Origin: CAJWOS01 sp964502005
GTDB taxonomy: Bacteria > Myxococcota_A > UBA796 > UBA2385
Assembly (NCBI GenBank): GCA_964502005.1
Contig: CAZCUX010000018.1
Coordinates: forward strand, 75,209-139,208
Direction: 5' to 3'
DNA length: 64,000 nucleotides
Below the pieces are notes generated by a model that was given only the letters and a program-made list of their open reading frames with translations, was not told where the DNA came from and searched no databases. A program made the position numbers and the translations under genes. Positions 45,927 through 53,989 of this stretch are shown here, piece by piece. Position 1 is the first letter of the stretch; each line of letters begins with the position of its first letter.

Positions 45927-47855
45927 TCACGGCGAGCGGACGCCCCTCTCCACGACAATCTGCGACGTGCAAAAACCGCAGGTCGAGACAGCAACGCGGT
46001 CGTCAATTCCATCGCCGTCGATGTCGCCCCGGGCAGATTCGAAGCCGGGTGGGAGGGCATTGGCGTCGCGGCAGACCTCGCCGTCTTCGGTGAGGCCAAG
46101 GGGCAAGGCGACGCCGGCCGGCAGGTCGGCGACTGCGAGGTGGTTCTCAAGGGAGAGCGGGAGCGCGGGCGTTTCGATTGAAGTGACCGTATTCGTTTGG
46201 GGGTCAAATCTCGAAACGCCACGCTCGGCATCGTCAATGAGTAGGAACGCGCCGACGCGTTGCACCGCGCTGACGCCCTTCCGCAGCGTGCGCTCCGTTG
46301 TGTCGCGGCCATCGCAGCGAACTTCGCTCACCATGAGGTCGGTTCCGGCTTTGAACTGCACAAACAAGATGTCGTCGCATCCGTCGCCGCCGAGATCCCA
46401 CAGGACGGGACGTGCAATGGGCTCTGGAAACGGCCAATCTTCTGGCATCTTCAAGGGGTCGTCTTGCCAACGCAAGAGCTGAAAGCCCATACGATTGCGC
46501 TTCTCCCAGATGAGGTCCGCCTTTTCGTCACCATTCAGGCGCCCGGACGTGAGCGTTCGGTGGCCAATACTCACCCGGACCTTTTGGGGCACCTGTAGCG
46601 GCTCATCATCGTTGTCACGGGGAAACAACACGCCGCCTTGGTTTGTATAGACCTCTACCGCATTTCCAAGAGAATAGCCTATCGCGAGGTCAAGGTCGCC
46701 ATCGCCATCAAAGTCGCCCAATGCGGCGCCGCTCCCTTCGCGGGGAAGGGTGGGGTCAAGGTCAAAGCGCGGGTAGCGGTCGACCACCTCAAACCGCAAA
46801 TCGGGCTCACAGACGGGCAACGTTGCATAGGCCGTGATGGGGTCCGAGGGCGTTTGGGTTGGTAGGCCGACACGCGGCAGCACCTGGCCATCCCCGGATG
46901 TTTCCCCCATCACGCCCAGCAGCACAACGGAAGCGACGACACCGACCAGCAAGGCCCAAGGCAACGACGACGACGACGCGGCCTCCGGCGGGTTGGGTGG
47001 AGGCGGCACCGCAGGGGGCGGAGCCGGCGTTTCCCCGATGCGCACCGGCTCCGAAGGCGTCGGCCACGATGGCGTTGGCCAAGACGGCGTGCCGTAGGAA
47101 CCTTGGGCAACTTCGCCGAGGTCTGCGCTGGATTCTTCGTCAGGAAAAGGCGACGGCTGCTGAATGAGGGCCTGCAGAAACTCCGACAGCTCCGTCGGCA
47201 CTCCTTCCCACGCGCCCATTCTATCGAGGTCGGCGGGGATTCGCTTGGTGCTGGCGAAGACAAAACTCGCGGCGAGCGCATAGCGGTCGCTCGCGGGGCT
47301 GTGGGGCAAGCCGCGTCGAATATCGGGGGACATATAAGGTACTGTCCCGAGTACGGCGCCTGTATGCGTCAGGGAGTTGGGGTCATCGGACATACAGCCG
47401 ATGCCAAAGTCGGAAATCGTACACCGATGGTCGGACGAAATCAGTAGGTTTTGCGGTTTGATGTCGCGATGCAAGATGCCCTGGCTATGGGCAAGCGCGA
47501 GCGCCGTGGCCGTCTGTTGGGCCCACAACAGCAATGTCGCGACGTCCACGACGCCGTCTTCTAAATTGACGTGGTCTTCGAGGCTACAAACGCACAGCTC
47601 CATGACGACGCACTGGTAGCCATCTTCGACGAACGAATCAAAAACGGAGACGATACTTGGATGGAGCAAGCGCGCCATGAGGAGCGCTTCCCGCTCTTGA
47701 CGCACGCGCACATCTGGCCGCGCGGAGAGCACCATGGACTTGAGCGCGCGTGTGACGTTGAGGCGTGTGTCCAGCACCTCAAACACCTCACTCGAACCCC
47801 CTTCCCCGATTTTCCGCAAGACCTCGTAGCGGCCTTGTCCCCAGGTGGTCTTCAT
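45927..47855 (-). CDS. Transmembrane Ser/Thr kinase with extracytoplasmic FG-GAP-like repeats
   Basis: A 642-residue receptor-like kinase. Residues 8-260: glycine loop IGEGGSSEVF, HRDIKPQNLL, DFGIG and GTVPYMSPD. A Pro-rich juxtamembrane stretch and one membrane helix (LPWALLVGVVASVVLLGVMG) near residue 300 follow. The outer part has FG-GAP/VCBS-type calcium-loop repeats (LGDFDGDGDLDLAIGY, WDLGGDGCDDILFV, GDIDGDGIDDRVAV), which form beta-propeller blades. It may sense an external ligand. The ATG overlaps the upstream FHA-like gene stop as ATGA. Confidence 0.87.
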   Translation of the reverse strand: MKTTWGQGRYEVLRKIGEGGSSEVFEVLDTRLNVTRALKSMVLSARPDVRVRQEREALLMARLLHPSIVSVFDSFVEDGYQCVVMELCVCSLEDHVNLEDGVVDVATLLLWAQQTATALALAHSQGILHRDIKPQNLLISSDHRCTISDFGIGCMSDDPNSLTHTGAVLGTVPYMSPDIRRGLPHSPASDRYALAASFVFASTKRIPADLDRMGAWEGVPTELSEFLQALIQQPSPFPDEESSADLGEVAQGSYGTPSWPTPSWPTPSEPVRIGETPAPPPAVPPPPNPPEAASSSSLPWALLVGVVASVVLLGVMGETSGDGQVLPRVGLPTQTPSDPITAYATLPVCEPDLRFEVVDRYPRFDLDPTLPREGSGAALGDFDGDGDLDLAIGYSLGNAVEVYTNQGGVLFPRDNDDEPLQVPQKVRVSIGHRTLTSGRLNGDEKADLIWEKRNRMGFQLLRWQDDPLKMPEDWPFPEPIARPVLWDLGGDGCDDILFVQFKAGTDLMVSEVRCDGRDTTERTLRKGVSAVQRVGAFLLIDDAERGVSRFDPQTNTVTSIETPALPLSLENHLAVADLPAGVALPLGLTEDGEVCRDANALPPGFESARGDIDGDGIDDRVAVSTCGFCTSQIVVERGVRSP

Positions 47856-48802
47856 TGGGTTCTCTCCGGTGCCAAGCCGACGGAAAGGCGCGGCCCGCTT
47901 GGGTCGGGCAGAGTAGAAGGAAGTCCATACACGTCCGGCACCATCCGCAGCCGATGAAACCAAACGCCGGCTTCTCGAAAGCGCTCAAACATCGTGTCGA
48001 CGCCGCCGATGCCCTTTTCTTGCAAGGCGGAGCGAACACGGGCGCGGTCCCAATTTACGCGGTCGGGCGTGCTGGCGGGCTCACCGCCCAACCATTCCGT
48101 CCATTGGCGGGCCTGGGGGTTGGTCAACCAGCCGCCCGGCGTTCGCGCGTCGTGGTGCGCCGCGGAGTAGGTTGCGAGCGTACGCACGAGGCTGCTCCGC
48201 AGTTCGACTTCGCCACCGGGACCCGAAATAATAACACTCGGAACCGCAAGGTCAAAGTCAAGACTAATCGGACCCTGCTCCAGCGACAATACGCCACCAC
48301 GCGTAGCTTGAGCGCTGGTCGGCACATGGACCCGCCATCTTGTCCCCGACGAAACAATCTCTGAACCATCATTCAGTGGCGGTGTCGTGGGTTCACCATC
48401 GGCATCAATTCCCACAGGACCCTCCCGTGTAAGCGCGATGTGCTCGAAGCGCTCTTCGTCATCGACCCACCTGCCGTCTTCCATGTTTTCGAGCACCACA
48501 ACTGGAGCTTGGTTGTCAACCAGCTGAAGCGTGACGCCCGCTTGGGGAAGCTCGATGGTGTCTTCCAAAGAGAATCGGCGCCAGCCACGAACATCCGCCG
48601 CCCCCCGCCCCCGCGTATGGTCTGCGCCACCGAGACAGCGCCAAGCCCAATAGCTGCCCGACCAGCGCACTTCAAGCCAGTACAGCGGGACGGCCGGATG
48701 AGACAGGCGCACGTCACAGCGCCAATGGCGACCGAGCAGAGTGCTGCCGACGAGAACCGCCGACCGCGTTCCAGAGGGACTGTGGACATTCAATCGAGGC
48801 AT
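47852..48802 (-). CDS. FHA-like domain protein, coupled to a Ser/Thr kinase
   Basis: A 316-residue protein. The N-terminal 60 residues (SAVLVGSTLLGRHWRCDVRLSHPAV, then LEVRWSGSYWAW) follow the FHA pattern with G-R and S-H, though the usual N-G pair is altered. The middle (residues 70-190) is beta-rich. The C-terminal 100 residues (SSLVRTLATYSAAHHD, GGWLTNPQARQW, RVRSALQEKGIGG) resemble a winged-helix fold, possibly DNA-binding. FHA domains read phospho-Thr, so the gene's overlap with a Ser/Thr kinase gene fits a signalling pair. AGGG seven bases before the ATG. Confidence 0.68.
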   Translation of the reverse strand: MPRLNVHSPSGTRSAVLVGSTLLGRHWRCDVRLSHPAVPLYWLEVRWSGSYWAWRCLGGADHTRGRGAADVRGWRRFSLEDTIELPQAGVTLQLVDNQAPVVVLENMEDGRWVDDEERFEHIALTREGPVGIDADGEPTTPPLNDGSEIVSSGTRWRVHVPTSAQATRGGVLSLEQGPISLDFDLAVPSVIISGPGGEVELRSSLVRTLATYSAAHHDARTPGGWLTNPQARQWTEWLGGEPASTPDRVNWDRARVRSALQEKGIGGVDTMFERFREAGVWFHRLRMVPDVYGLPSTLPDPSGPRLSVGLAPERTQ

Positions 48803-49371
48803 GACAGTTCCCTAACATGCTCCAAAGCATTTGACCGGCCCTGGTTACCTAAAAACGAAAATAGAGCACAGTGGCGCACAGTAGACCGCACACCGGAAAA
48901 TGCACCGTTTGAAGCAGCAATTCAGGCGAAGCACAGGACGACAGGAACCGCGAGAACACCCATAAAAAGTAATCATCCGTTGCATGATGCAGAAATTATC
49001 GATACGGCTCGACCCGTACACACCCCGACGTATGTCCGGACACCGGTGGCACTCCATCCCCCTTCGTTTACTCATAACATATTGAAATCATCCCCAATCA
49101 TATTTCAAACATCACGTTTATAAGTTGGAGATTTCAACGTATTTCACACGTTCCGTTAGCGTTCCGGGTCACAGGGGGGGGGGCGTGCCACAGTGACGCA
49201 CACTCAGGCCACAGCCGGTCGATGAGCAGGCTACCCTCCCATCCGATTCCCGTCTGGCGAAACGCTTCATATGTCCACTCCCCCCTTTTGGCGACGTGCC
49301 GGGGCCGGCGCACCATCGTGTGCTGCGGCGCGTCGCCGAAGGGGAGGGGCGGCATTTGCGGGGAGCGCCTG
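48803..49371. other. Intergenic region, AT-rich first half
   Basis: About 570 bases. The stretch from 48840 to 49140 is distinctly AT-rich and probably holds the promoter of the FHA-like/kinase operon; a G tract of about ten lies near 49173. The frames after 49170 look like shadows. No gene supported. Confidence 0.45.
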
Positions 49372-49929
49372 CTACGGTGTCGTCCCAGGATTGGCGGCGC
49401 CCGAGATAGGCTCCAACGAAAGTGCAAAGGGGCCTCGGTACACCAAAGGAGGCTCCGCTTCGGGCTTTTTGTCGTCCCAAACCTGCACGCGCAAGCTGCC
49501 GTTGCCCGAAAACTTCATCACCGTCAAGTACTGTTGGTCGTGCACGTCGGGCAATAGATACACCCCCGGAGGCCGCGACGCATGGGCGTTCACTTCCGGC
49601 ACCACCACGGACACTCGAACGCTTTCGCGCACCCCGACCGCCTTCAGCACTTCGCCCAGCTCCCAGCCTTGTAGCCGACCACGGGGGTCTGCGATTTGTT
49701 GAATGCCCGATAGCGTGGCCGCATCGATGAGGATGTCCTCCTGGCCAACACGCTGGAGCACAAACCGCGCGGGTGCAGCAGGCGATTCGTCGGCCCAATG
49801 CTTCGCCTTGGTTGGTTCGGCATCCACAATCAACGCAGGAGCGACCGCTTGCGGTTCTTGTCCACAAGAAAAGAGCACACCCACCAGGACAGCAAGAGAC
49901 CCCAGGCGGCGCGTTCTTCGCTGTCTCAT
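49372..49929 (-). CDS. Lipoprotein, possible molybdopterin-binding-like fold
   Basis: A 185-residue lipoprotein: LGSLAVLVGVLFSC gives the lipobox Cys near residue 22. After a linker, RFVLQRVGQEDILIDAATLSGI, GRLQGWELGEVLKAVGV and SVVVPEVNAHASRP resemble strands of the sulfite oxidase-type molybdopterin-binding fold (typical G-x-x-L-x-x-L/V-L-x-x-G-V). This is a weak structural resemblance and could be wrong. It overlaps the DUF486 gene stop as ATGA and is divergent from modABC, which would fit a molybdenum link. Confidence 0.6.
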   Translation of the reverse strand: MRQRRTRRLGSLAVLVGVLFSCGQEPQAVAPALIVDAEPTKAKHWADESPAAPARFVLQRVGQEDILIDAATLSGIQQIADPRGRLQGWELGEVLKAVGVRESVRVSVVVPEVNAHASRPPGVYLLPDVHDQQYLTVMKFSGNGSLRVQVWDDKKPEAEPPLVYRGPFALSLEPISGAANPGTTP

Positions 49930-50288
49930 CGCTGCGCTTCCGCCGGGCCTTGCCCTGTAATCAATACAATGGCCAAGACCATAAACACAAAGCCCAACCA
50001 TTGCCGCGCCGACAGCGTTTCGCCCAAATACCAGCGGGAAACCAGCGCCACACACACCACACCCGATGCGAGGTGAAAGGACGCCATCTGGGCACCGGAG
50101 TAAGTGCCCTCCCCCATTCGGGTTGCCGCGACATTCAACACATATTCGGGGAGCACAATCATCCAGCTCAACGCCAGAGCAGTAGTATAACTCCACGATT
50201 CTGCGTACTTTAGGTGGCCGATCCAAGCAAATGACATCAGCGTGCTTGAGAGCACCAGCATCACGGGAACTATCCAGACAGGAGACAT
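49926..50288 (-). CDS. DUF486 (DMT-family) small membrane protein
   Basis: A 120-residue protein with four membrane helices. LSSTLMSFAWIGHLKYAESWS, LSWMIVLPEYVLNVAATRMG and ARQWLGFVFMVLAIVLI match the DUF486 family of the drug/metabolite transporter superfamily, normally about 110-120 residues. Transport substrate unknown. GAGG seven bases before the ATG. Cotranscribed with the downstream lipoprotein. Confidence 0.85.
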   Translation of the reverse strand: MSPVWIVPVMLVLSSTLMSFAWIGHLKYAESWSYTTALALSWMIVLPEYVLNVAATRMGEGTYSGAQMASFHLASGVVCVALVSRWYLGETLSARQWLGFVFMVLAIVLITGQGPAEAQR

Positions 50289-50392
50289 CCATTGACCTCA
50301 CGGTTCCCTTCATGTGTAGCTTGTTTTTGCTGGGTGTGATTCGTGCAAAGATAGGATTATGAAGATACGAAGCGCCTCCAGATGGAGAATGT

Positions 50393-51178
50393 GTGTATAC
50401 GCGATGTTGTCGTTGGCTGGTCGCCATGGTCGGAGCTTGTGTTTGGTCTGGTTGCCAGTCGACCGATCCAGTCGCACGTCCGGTGCGCATCTACGCCGCT
50501 GCATCCACCACGGATGCGCTGACTGAAGCGCTGCAAACGTTCCGCGCAGCGGGCGGGCCTGCTGCGGAAACGGTGGTCGGCGCGAGTTCCGCGATGGCGC
50601 GGCAAATTGAAGAAGGCGCCCCGGCTGACCTCTTCTTGTCCGCAAATATCGAGTGGATGGATCACTTGGACAAAGCGGGGCATGTAGGGACCAATACGCG
50701 CACCAACCTGTTGTCCAATCGACTCGTGGTGGTCGTTCCCGTCGACAATCCCGCCAATGTCGACCTCCACCCAGGAGGCAATCTCGACGCGCTTGTGGGA
50801 GATGGCTACCTCGCAATCGGCGACCCCGCCCATGTTCCAGCCGGGCAATATGCCCAGGCCGCCCTCACCTGGATGGGCTGCTGGCCGCACCATGAGGCCA
50901 AGACTGCGCAAGCGATGGACGTGCGGGCCGCGCTGTTGCTGGTGGAGCAAGGTGAGGCCGCGGCGGGTATCGTCTACGCCACGGATGCAGCCGCTTCGTC
51001 GAGGGTGCGCATCGCCGGAACCTTCCCCGAAGAGGCGCACCCGGCCATTCGGTATCCACTGGCGGTGCTACGCCACCAAGGCGAGCTTCCCGGCGTCCGC
51101 GCCGTCTATGACTTTCTGCGCACAGACGAAGCACACGCGATTTTCGCGCGACACGGTTTTTCGAGACCGCCCGAATGA
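50393..51178 (+). CDS. modA: Molybdate ABC transporter, substrate-binding protein
   Basis: A 261-residue periplasmic binding protein. A signal with a lipobox-like CVWSGC near residue 20 precedes RIYAAASTTDALTEALQTF, the typical ModA start; VVGASSAMARQIEEGAPADLFLSANIEWMDHL provides the S-S and D residues that bind the oxyanion, and AAGIVYATDA the C-terminal lobe. GTG start with GGAG upstream; an ATG 11 codons later is possible. First gene of modABC with overlapping stops. No ModE site was recognised in the 104-bp upstream gap. Confidence 0.9.
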   Translation: MYTRCCRWLVAMVGACVWSGCQSTDPVARPVRIYAAASTTDALTEALQTFRAAGGPAAETVVGASSAMARQIEEGAPADLFLSANIEWMDHLDKAGHVGTNTRTNLLSNRLVVVVPVDNPANVDLHPGGNLDALVGDGYLAIGDPAHVPAGQYAQAALTWMGCWPHHEAKTAQAMDVRAALLLVEQGEAAAGIVYATDAAASSRVRIAGTFPEEAHPAIRYPLAVLRHQGELPGVRAVYDFLRTDEAHAIFARHGFSRPPE

Positions 51179-51858
51179 CACCGCTGGAGTCCGAAGCCCT
51201 TGTATTGTCGGTTTGGGTGTCGTTTTGGGCGGTATTGTGCAGCCTCCCCTTCGGCGTCGGCGTCGCGTGGGTGCTCGCCCGACGGGAGTTTCCGGGGAAG
51301 TCGCTCGTGGACGGCCTCGTACACTTGCCCTTGGTCGTGCCGCCTGTAGTGGTGGGCTATCTCTTGCTGCGCTTGTTTGGTCGCACGGGACCGCTCGGCC
51401 ATCTCTTTCAGACGCTCGGCCTCCCGATTGCATTCACTTGGCGCGGTGCCGCCTTGGCGTCCGCCGTCATCGCGTTTCCGCTGATGGTCCGCGCAATTCG
51501 CCTGTCGATTGAGGCCATCGACCCGGGGCTCGAAGATGCAGCACGCACACTCGGCGCCCATCCCATGCGGGTCTTTGGCAGCATCACCCTGCCGTTGATG
51601 GCGCCCGGCGTACTTGCGGGCGCGATGTTGGCGTTTGCCCGGTCGCTGTCGGAGTTTGGCGCGACGGTCACGTTTGTATCGAGCATCCCCGGCGAGACCC
51701 GCACGCTCCCCCTCGCGCTGTTCTCGCTTACCCAAATTCCCGGCCAAGAGTGGGCTGCGGCCCGCTTGTGCGGTCTCAGCATCGTCGTCGCATTTGGGAC
51801 ACTGCTCGCGAGCGAGGCCTTGGCCCGCCACATTCGGCGGCGCGGAGGAAAGCGCTGA
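51175..51858 (+). CDS. modB: Molybdate ABC transporter, permease
   Basis: A 227-residue permease with five or so membrane helices. The cytoplasmic EAA loop is present (SIEAIDPGLEDAARTLGAHPMRVFGSITLPLM), the contact site for the ATPase, and SEFGATVTF matches the conserved helix after it. Length is typical for ModB. The ATG overlaps the modA stop (ATGA) and its own TGA overlaps the modC ATG (TGATG). Confidence 0.92.
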   Translation: MTPLESEALVLSVWVSFWAVLCSLPFGVGVAWVLARREFPGKSLVDGLVHLPLVVPPVVVGYLLLRLFGRTGPLGHLFQTLGLPIAFTWRGAALASAVIAFPLMVRAIRLSIEAIDPGLEDAARTLGAHPMRVFGSITLPLMAPGVLAGAMLAFARSLSEFGATVTFVSSIPGETRTLPLALFSLTQIPGQEWAAARLCGLSIVVAFGTLLASEALARHIRRRGGKR

Positions 51859-52940
51859 TGCTCTCGGTCGACATCACGCGTCTTCAAGGTGCATTTCGCC
51901 TGCAGGCGCAGTTTTCCAGCGAACGAAAGGCGGGCGTGACCGCGTTGACGGGGCCATCGGGCTCCGGCAAGTCGAGCGTATTGCACTGCATCGCTGGCCT
52001 CGCACGTCCCGACAAAGGACGCATCGAGGTTGGCGGGCGCGTGCTGTTTGACTCCGCACGCAAGGTGGACGTGCCGACACACCTGCGCCATATCGGAGTG
52101 GTGTTTCAAGAAAGCCGCCTCTTTCCGCATATGTCGGTGGTTCGCAACCTTCGCTACGGCGAGCGCAACGTTTCTGGAGATGGCGTAGATTTCGACACCG
52201 TCGTAGAGTTGTTGGGTATCGGCCACCTGCTCGACCGAATGCCGGGTGGTCTATCGGGCGGCGAGCGCCAGCGTGTCGCGATGGGCCGCGCCCTCTTGAC
52301 GCACCCCGCGTTGTTGGTGATGGACGAACCTCTCGCAAGCCTCGATGCAGGACGGAAAGACGAAATCTTGCCGTTTTTGGGGGACTTGCCCCAAGCATTT
52401 GGGGTCCATGTGCTCTACGTGACCCACAGTATCGACGAAGTGCTTCGTTTGGCTGATGAGCTGGTCATTTTGGAACACGGCACCGTGCGGGCCCGCGGGA
52501 CTGTCGCCGAGACCGCCCGCTATTTGCCGGGTGTAGACCCCGCCGATTCTTTTTTTGAAGGCGTCGTGGGACCGCCGTCCGAAGATGGAGTGTTGGTGGT
52601 CATCGGTCAGCATTCGCTGCGGGTCGCCGCTCCACGGTCCATTCCTGTGGGTGCCCGCGTGCGCATCCGAATCCCCGCCGACGACGTCTTGCTCGCAACA
52701 GGCCCCACCGAAGGCCTCTCCGTGCAAAATCGGATTCCGGGCACCATCACGCGCATCACACCGTTGGGTGCAAGCATCGACGTCGAGGTCGATATTGGCG
52801 ACCAGCACCAGATAGTCGCGCGTGTGTCGCCTATCGCGCGCCAACAACTTGGCCTCACACCGGGCATGGCCGTGGCGGTGTTGGTGAAGGCTTCTGCGCT
52901 GCGAATTATGGGATCGTTCGCGAATCGTCCCGCCTATTGA
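51858..52940 (+). CDS. modC: Molybdate ABC transporter, ATP-binding protein
   Basis: A 360-residue ABC ATPase. Walker A is GPSGSGKSSV near residue 35, the signature LSGGERQRVAMGRALL, Walker B LLVMDEPLASLD and the switch His in YVTHSIDEV. The C-terminal 120 residues (SLRVAAPRSIPVGARVRIRI, IPGTITRITPLGASIDVEVD) form a mop/TOBE domain that binds molybdate, which identifies it as ModC rather than another oxyanion ATPase. TGATG overlap with modB. Confidence 0.92.
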   Translation: MLSVDITRLQGAFRLQAQFSSERKAGVTALTGPSGSGKSSVLHCIAGLARPDKGRIEVGGRVLFDSARKVDVPTHLRHIGVVFQESRLFPHMSVVRNLRYGERNVSGDGVDFDTVVELLGIGHLLDRMPGGLSGGERQRVAMGRALLTHPALLVMDEPLASLDAGRKDEILPFLGDLPQAFGVHVLYVTHSIDEVLRLADELVILEHGTVRARGTVAETARYLPGVDPADSFFEGVVGPPSEDGVLVVIGQHSLRVAAPRSIPVGARVRIRIPADDVLLATGPTEGLSVQNRIPGTITRITPLGASIDVEVDIGDQHQIVARVSPIARQQLGLTPGMAVAVLVKASALRIMGSFANRPAY

Positions 52941-52953
52941 CGCACGTCGTCTA

Positions 52954-53553
52954 TCAACTGCCGTCGGGAAACAAACGCGCCGCGAGCGCCACCAGCTCCC
53001 CGACATGCTCGATGCCCAGGGCTGCCTTGATGCGCATACGGTGGGTTTCTACCGTTTTGGGAGACACCATGAGGCGGTCGGCGACCTCGCGGGTGCTGAG
53101 GCCTTGGCCCAGCATGCGAAAGACGTCGAGCTGACGAGCACTCAGCGTATGCAACGGATTCGATTCGTCTGGCGCAATGTTTTGCTGGCTAGACGCAAAC
53201 GCCGCAGTGACGAGCCTTTCCCGCAGTTCCCTCGGCGAGATGTCTTTCGCAATGTAGTCCCAACATCCGAGGCTGCGTGCGCGTCGCTCCATCGTTTCAT
53301 GCGTAAACATTGTCAGGACCACACTTCGAACCGCAGGATGCGAAACGGAGATTCGTTGCAGGAGGTCGAAGCCACTGCCCTTTCCAAGTGCCAAGTCCAC
53401 CACAAGGAGGTCCACGGGAGAGTCGTCTAAGGCCGCAAGAGCATCAGGAACACCACTCACATCGCGGATCTCCGTGAACCGCGCGTCCCCTGAAAGAAGC
53501 TCCACGAGGCCCTTTCGAAACAGAGTATGGTCGTCAACACACAGTACGCGCAT
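52954..53553 (-). CDS. NarL/FixJ-type response regulator
   Basis: A 199-residue regulator. The receiver has DD at 7-8, the phospho-acceptor Asp in LLVVDLALG near residue 53, a Thr/Ser in VVLTMF and Lys in YIAKDIS. The C-terminal LuxR-type HTH is LSARQLDVFRMLGQGLSTREVADRLMVSPKTVETH. It likely activates transcription when phosphorylated. GGAG five bases before the ATG. The nearby HisKA_3 kinase at 55830 is the natural partner. Confidence 0.92.
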   Translation of the reverse strand: MRVLCVDDHTLFRKGLVELLSGDARFTEIRDVSGVPDALAALDDSPVDLLVVDLALGKGSGFDLLQRISVSHPAVRSVVLTMFTHETMERRARSLGCWDYIAKDISPRELRERLVTAAFASSQQNIAPDESNPLHTLSARQLDVFRMLGQGLSTREVADRLMVSPKTVETHRMRIKAALGIEHVGELVALAARLFPDGS

Positions 53554-53989
53554 ATACTCTCCGCGTGTGGATTACGTCTCTTTCCGTACGCATACATTGG
53601 TACATGGGAACCCGTTTGTAGGCAACGAGCGCGCCGGTTTCGTAGCCAAAGTCTACACCTCCGCGGCGCACTTGTTCCACCTTCGCCGCCAGCAAGCGCG
53701 ACAACCGGGCCCGTTTCGCAGCAGGAAGGAGCGCGAACGCCATCCCGAAGTGGAAATAACGCCATGCAAATCGACTTGTCGACATCGCTCCCTACGCGAA
53801 CACGCGCCGACGTTTGCTCTGCGGCAACAACCGTACAACGCTCCCCCTTGCCATGCTCTGTCGTCGACAAAGTCTCAACATCCGGGCGCCGTTTCTACTG
53901 TATTTTGACTGACTTTCGGGAATTTCCTGACAAGATGGCCTCGCAAATTCGGCAGCGCGTCCGAATACGTTTCCGTACGCCGCCGTCTG
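53554..53989. other. Intergenic region between divergent regulator and sensor genes
   Basis: 436 bases. No gene is supported; the open frames lack an SD. Promoters for both flanking genes should be here. The start of the sensor gene itself is uncertain. Confidence 0.45.
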
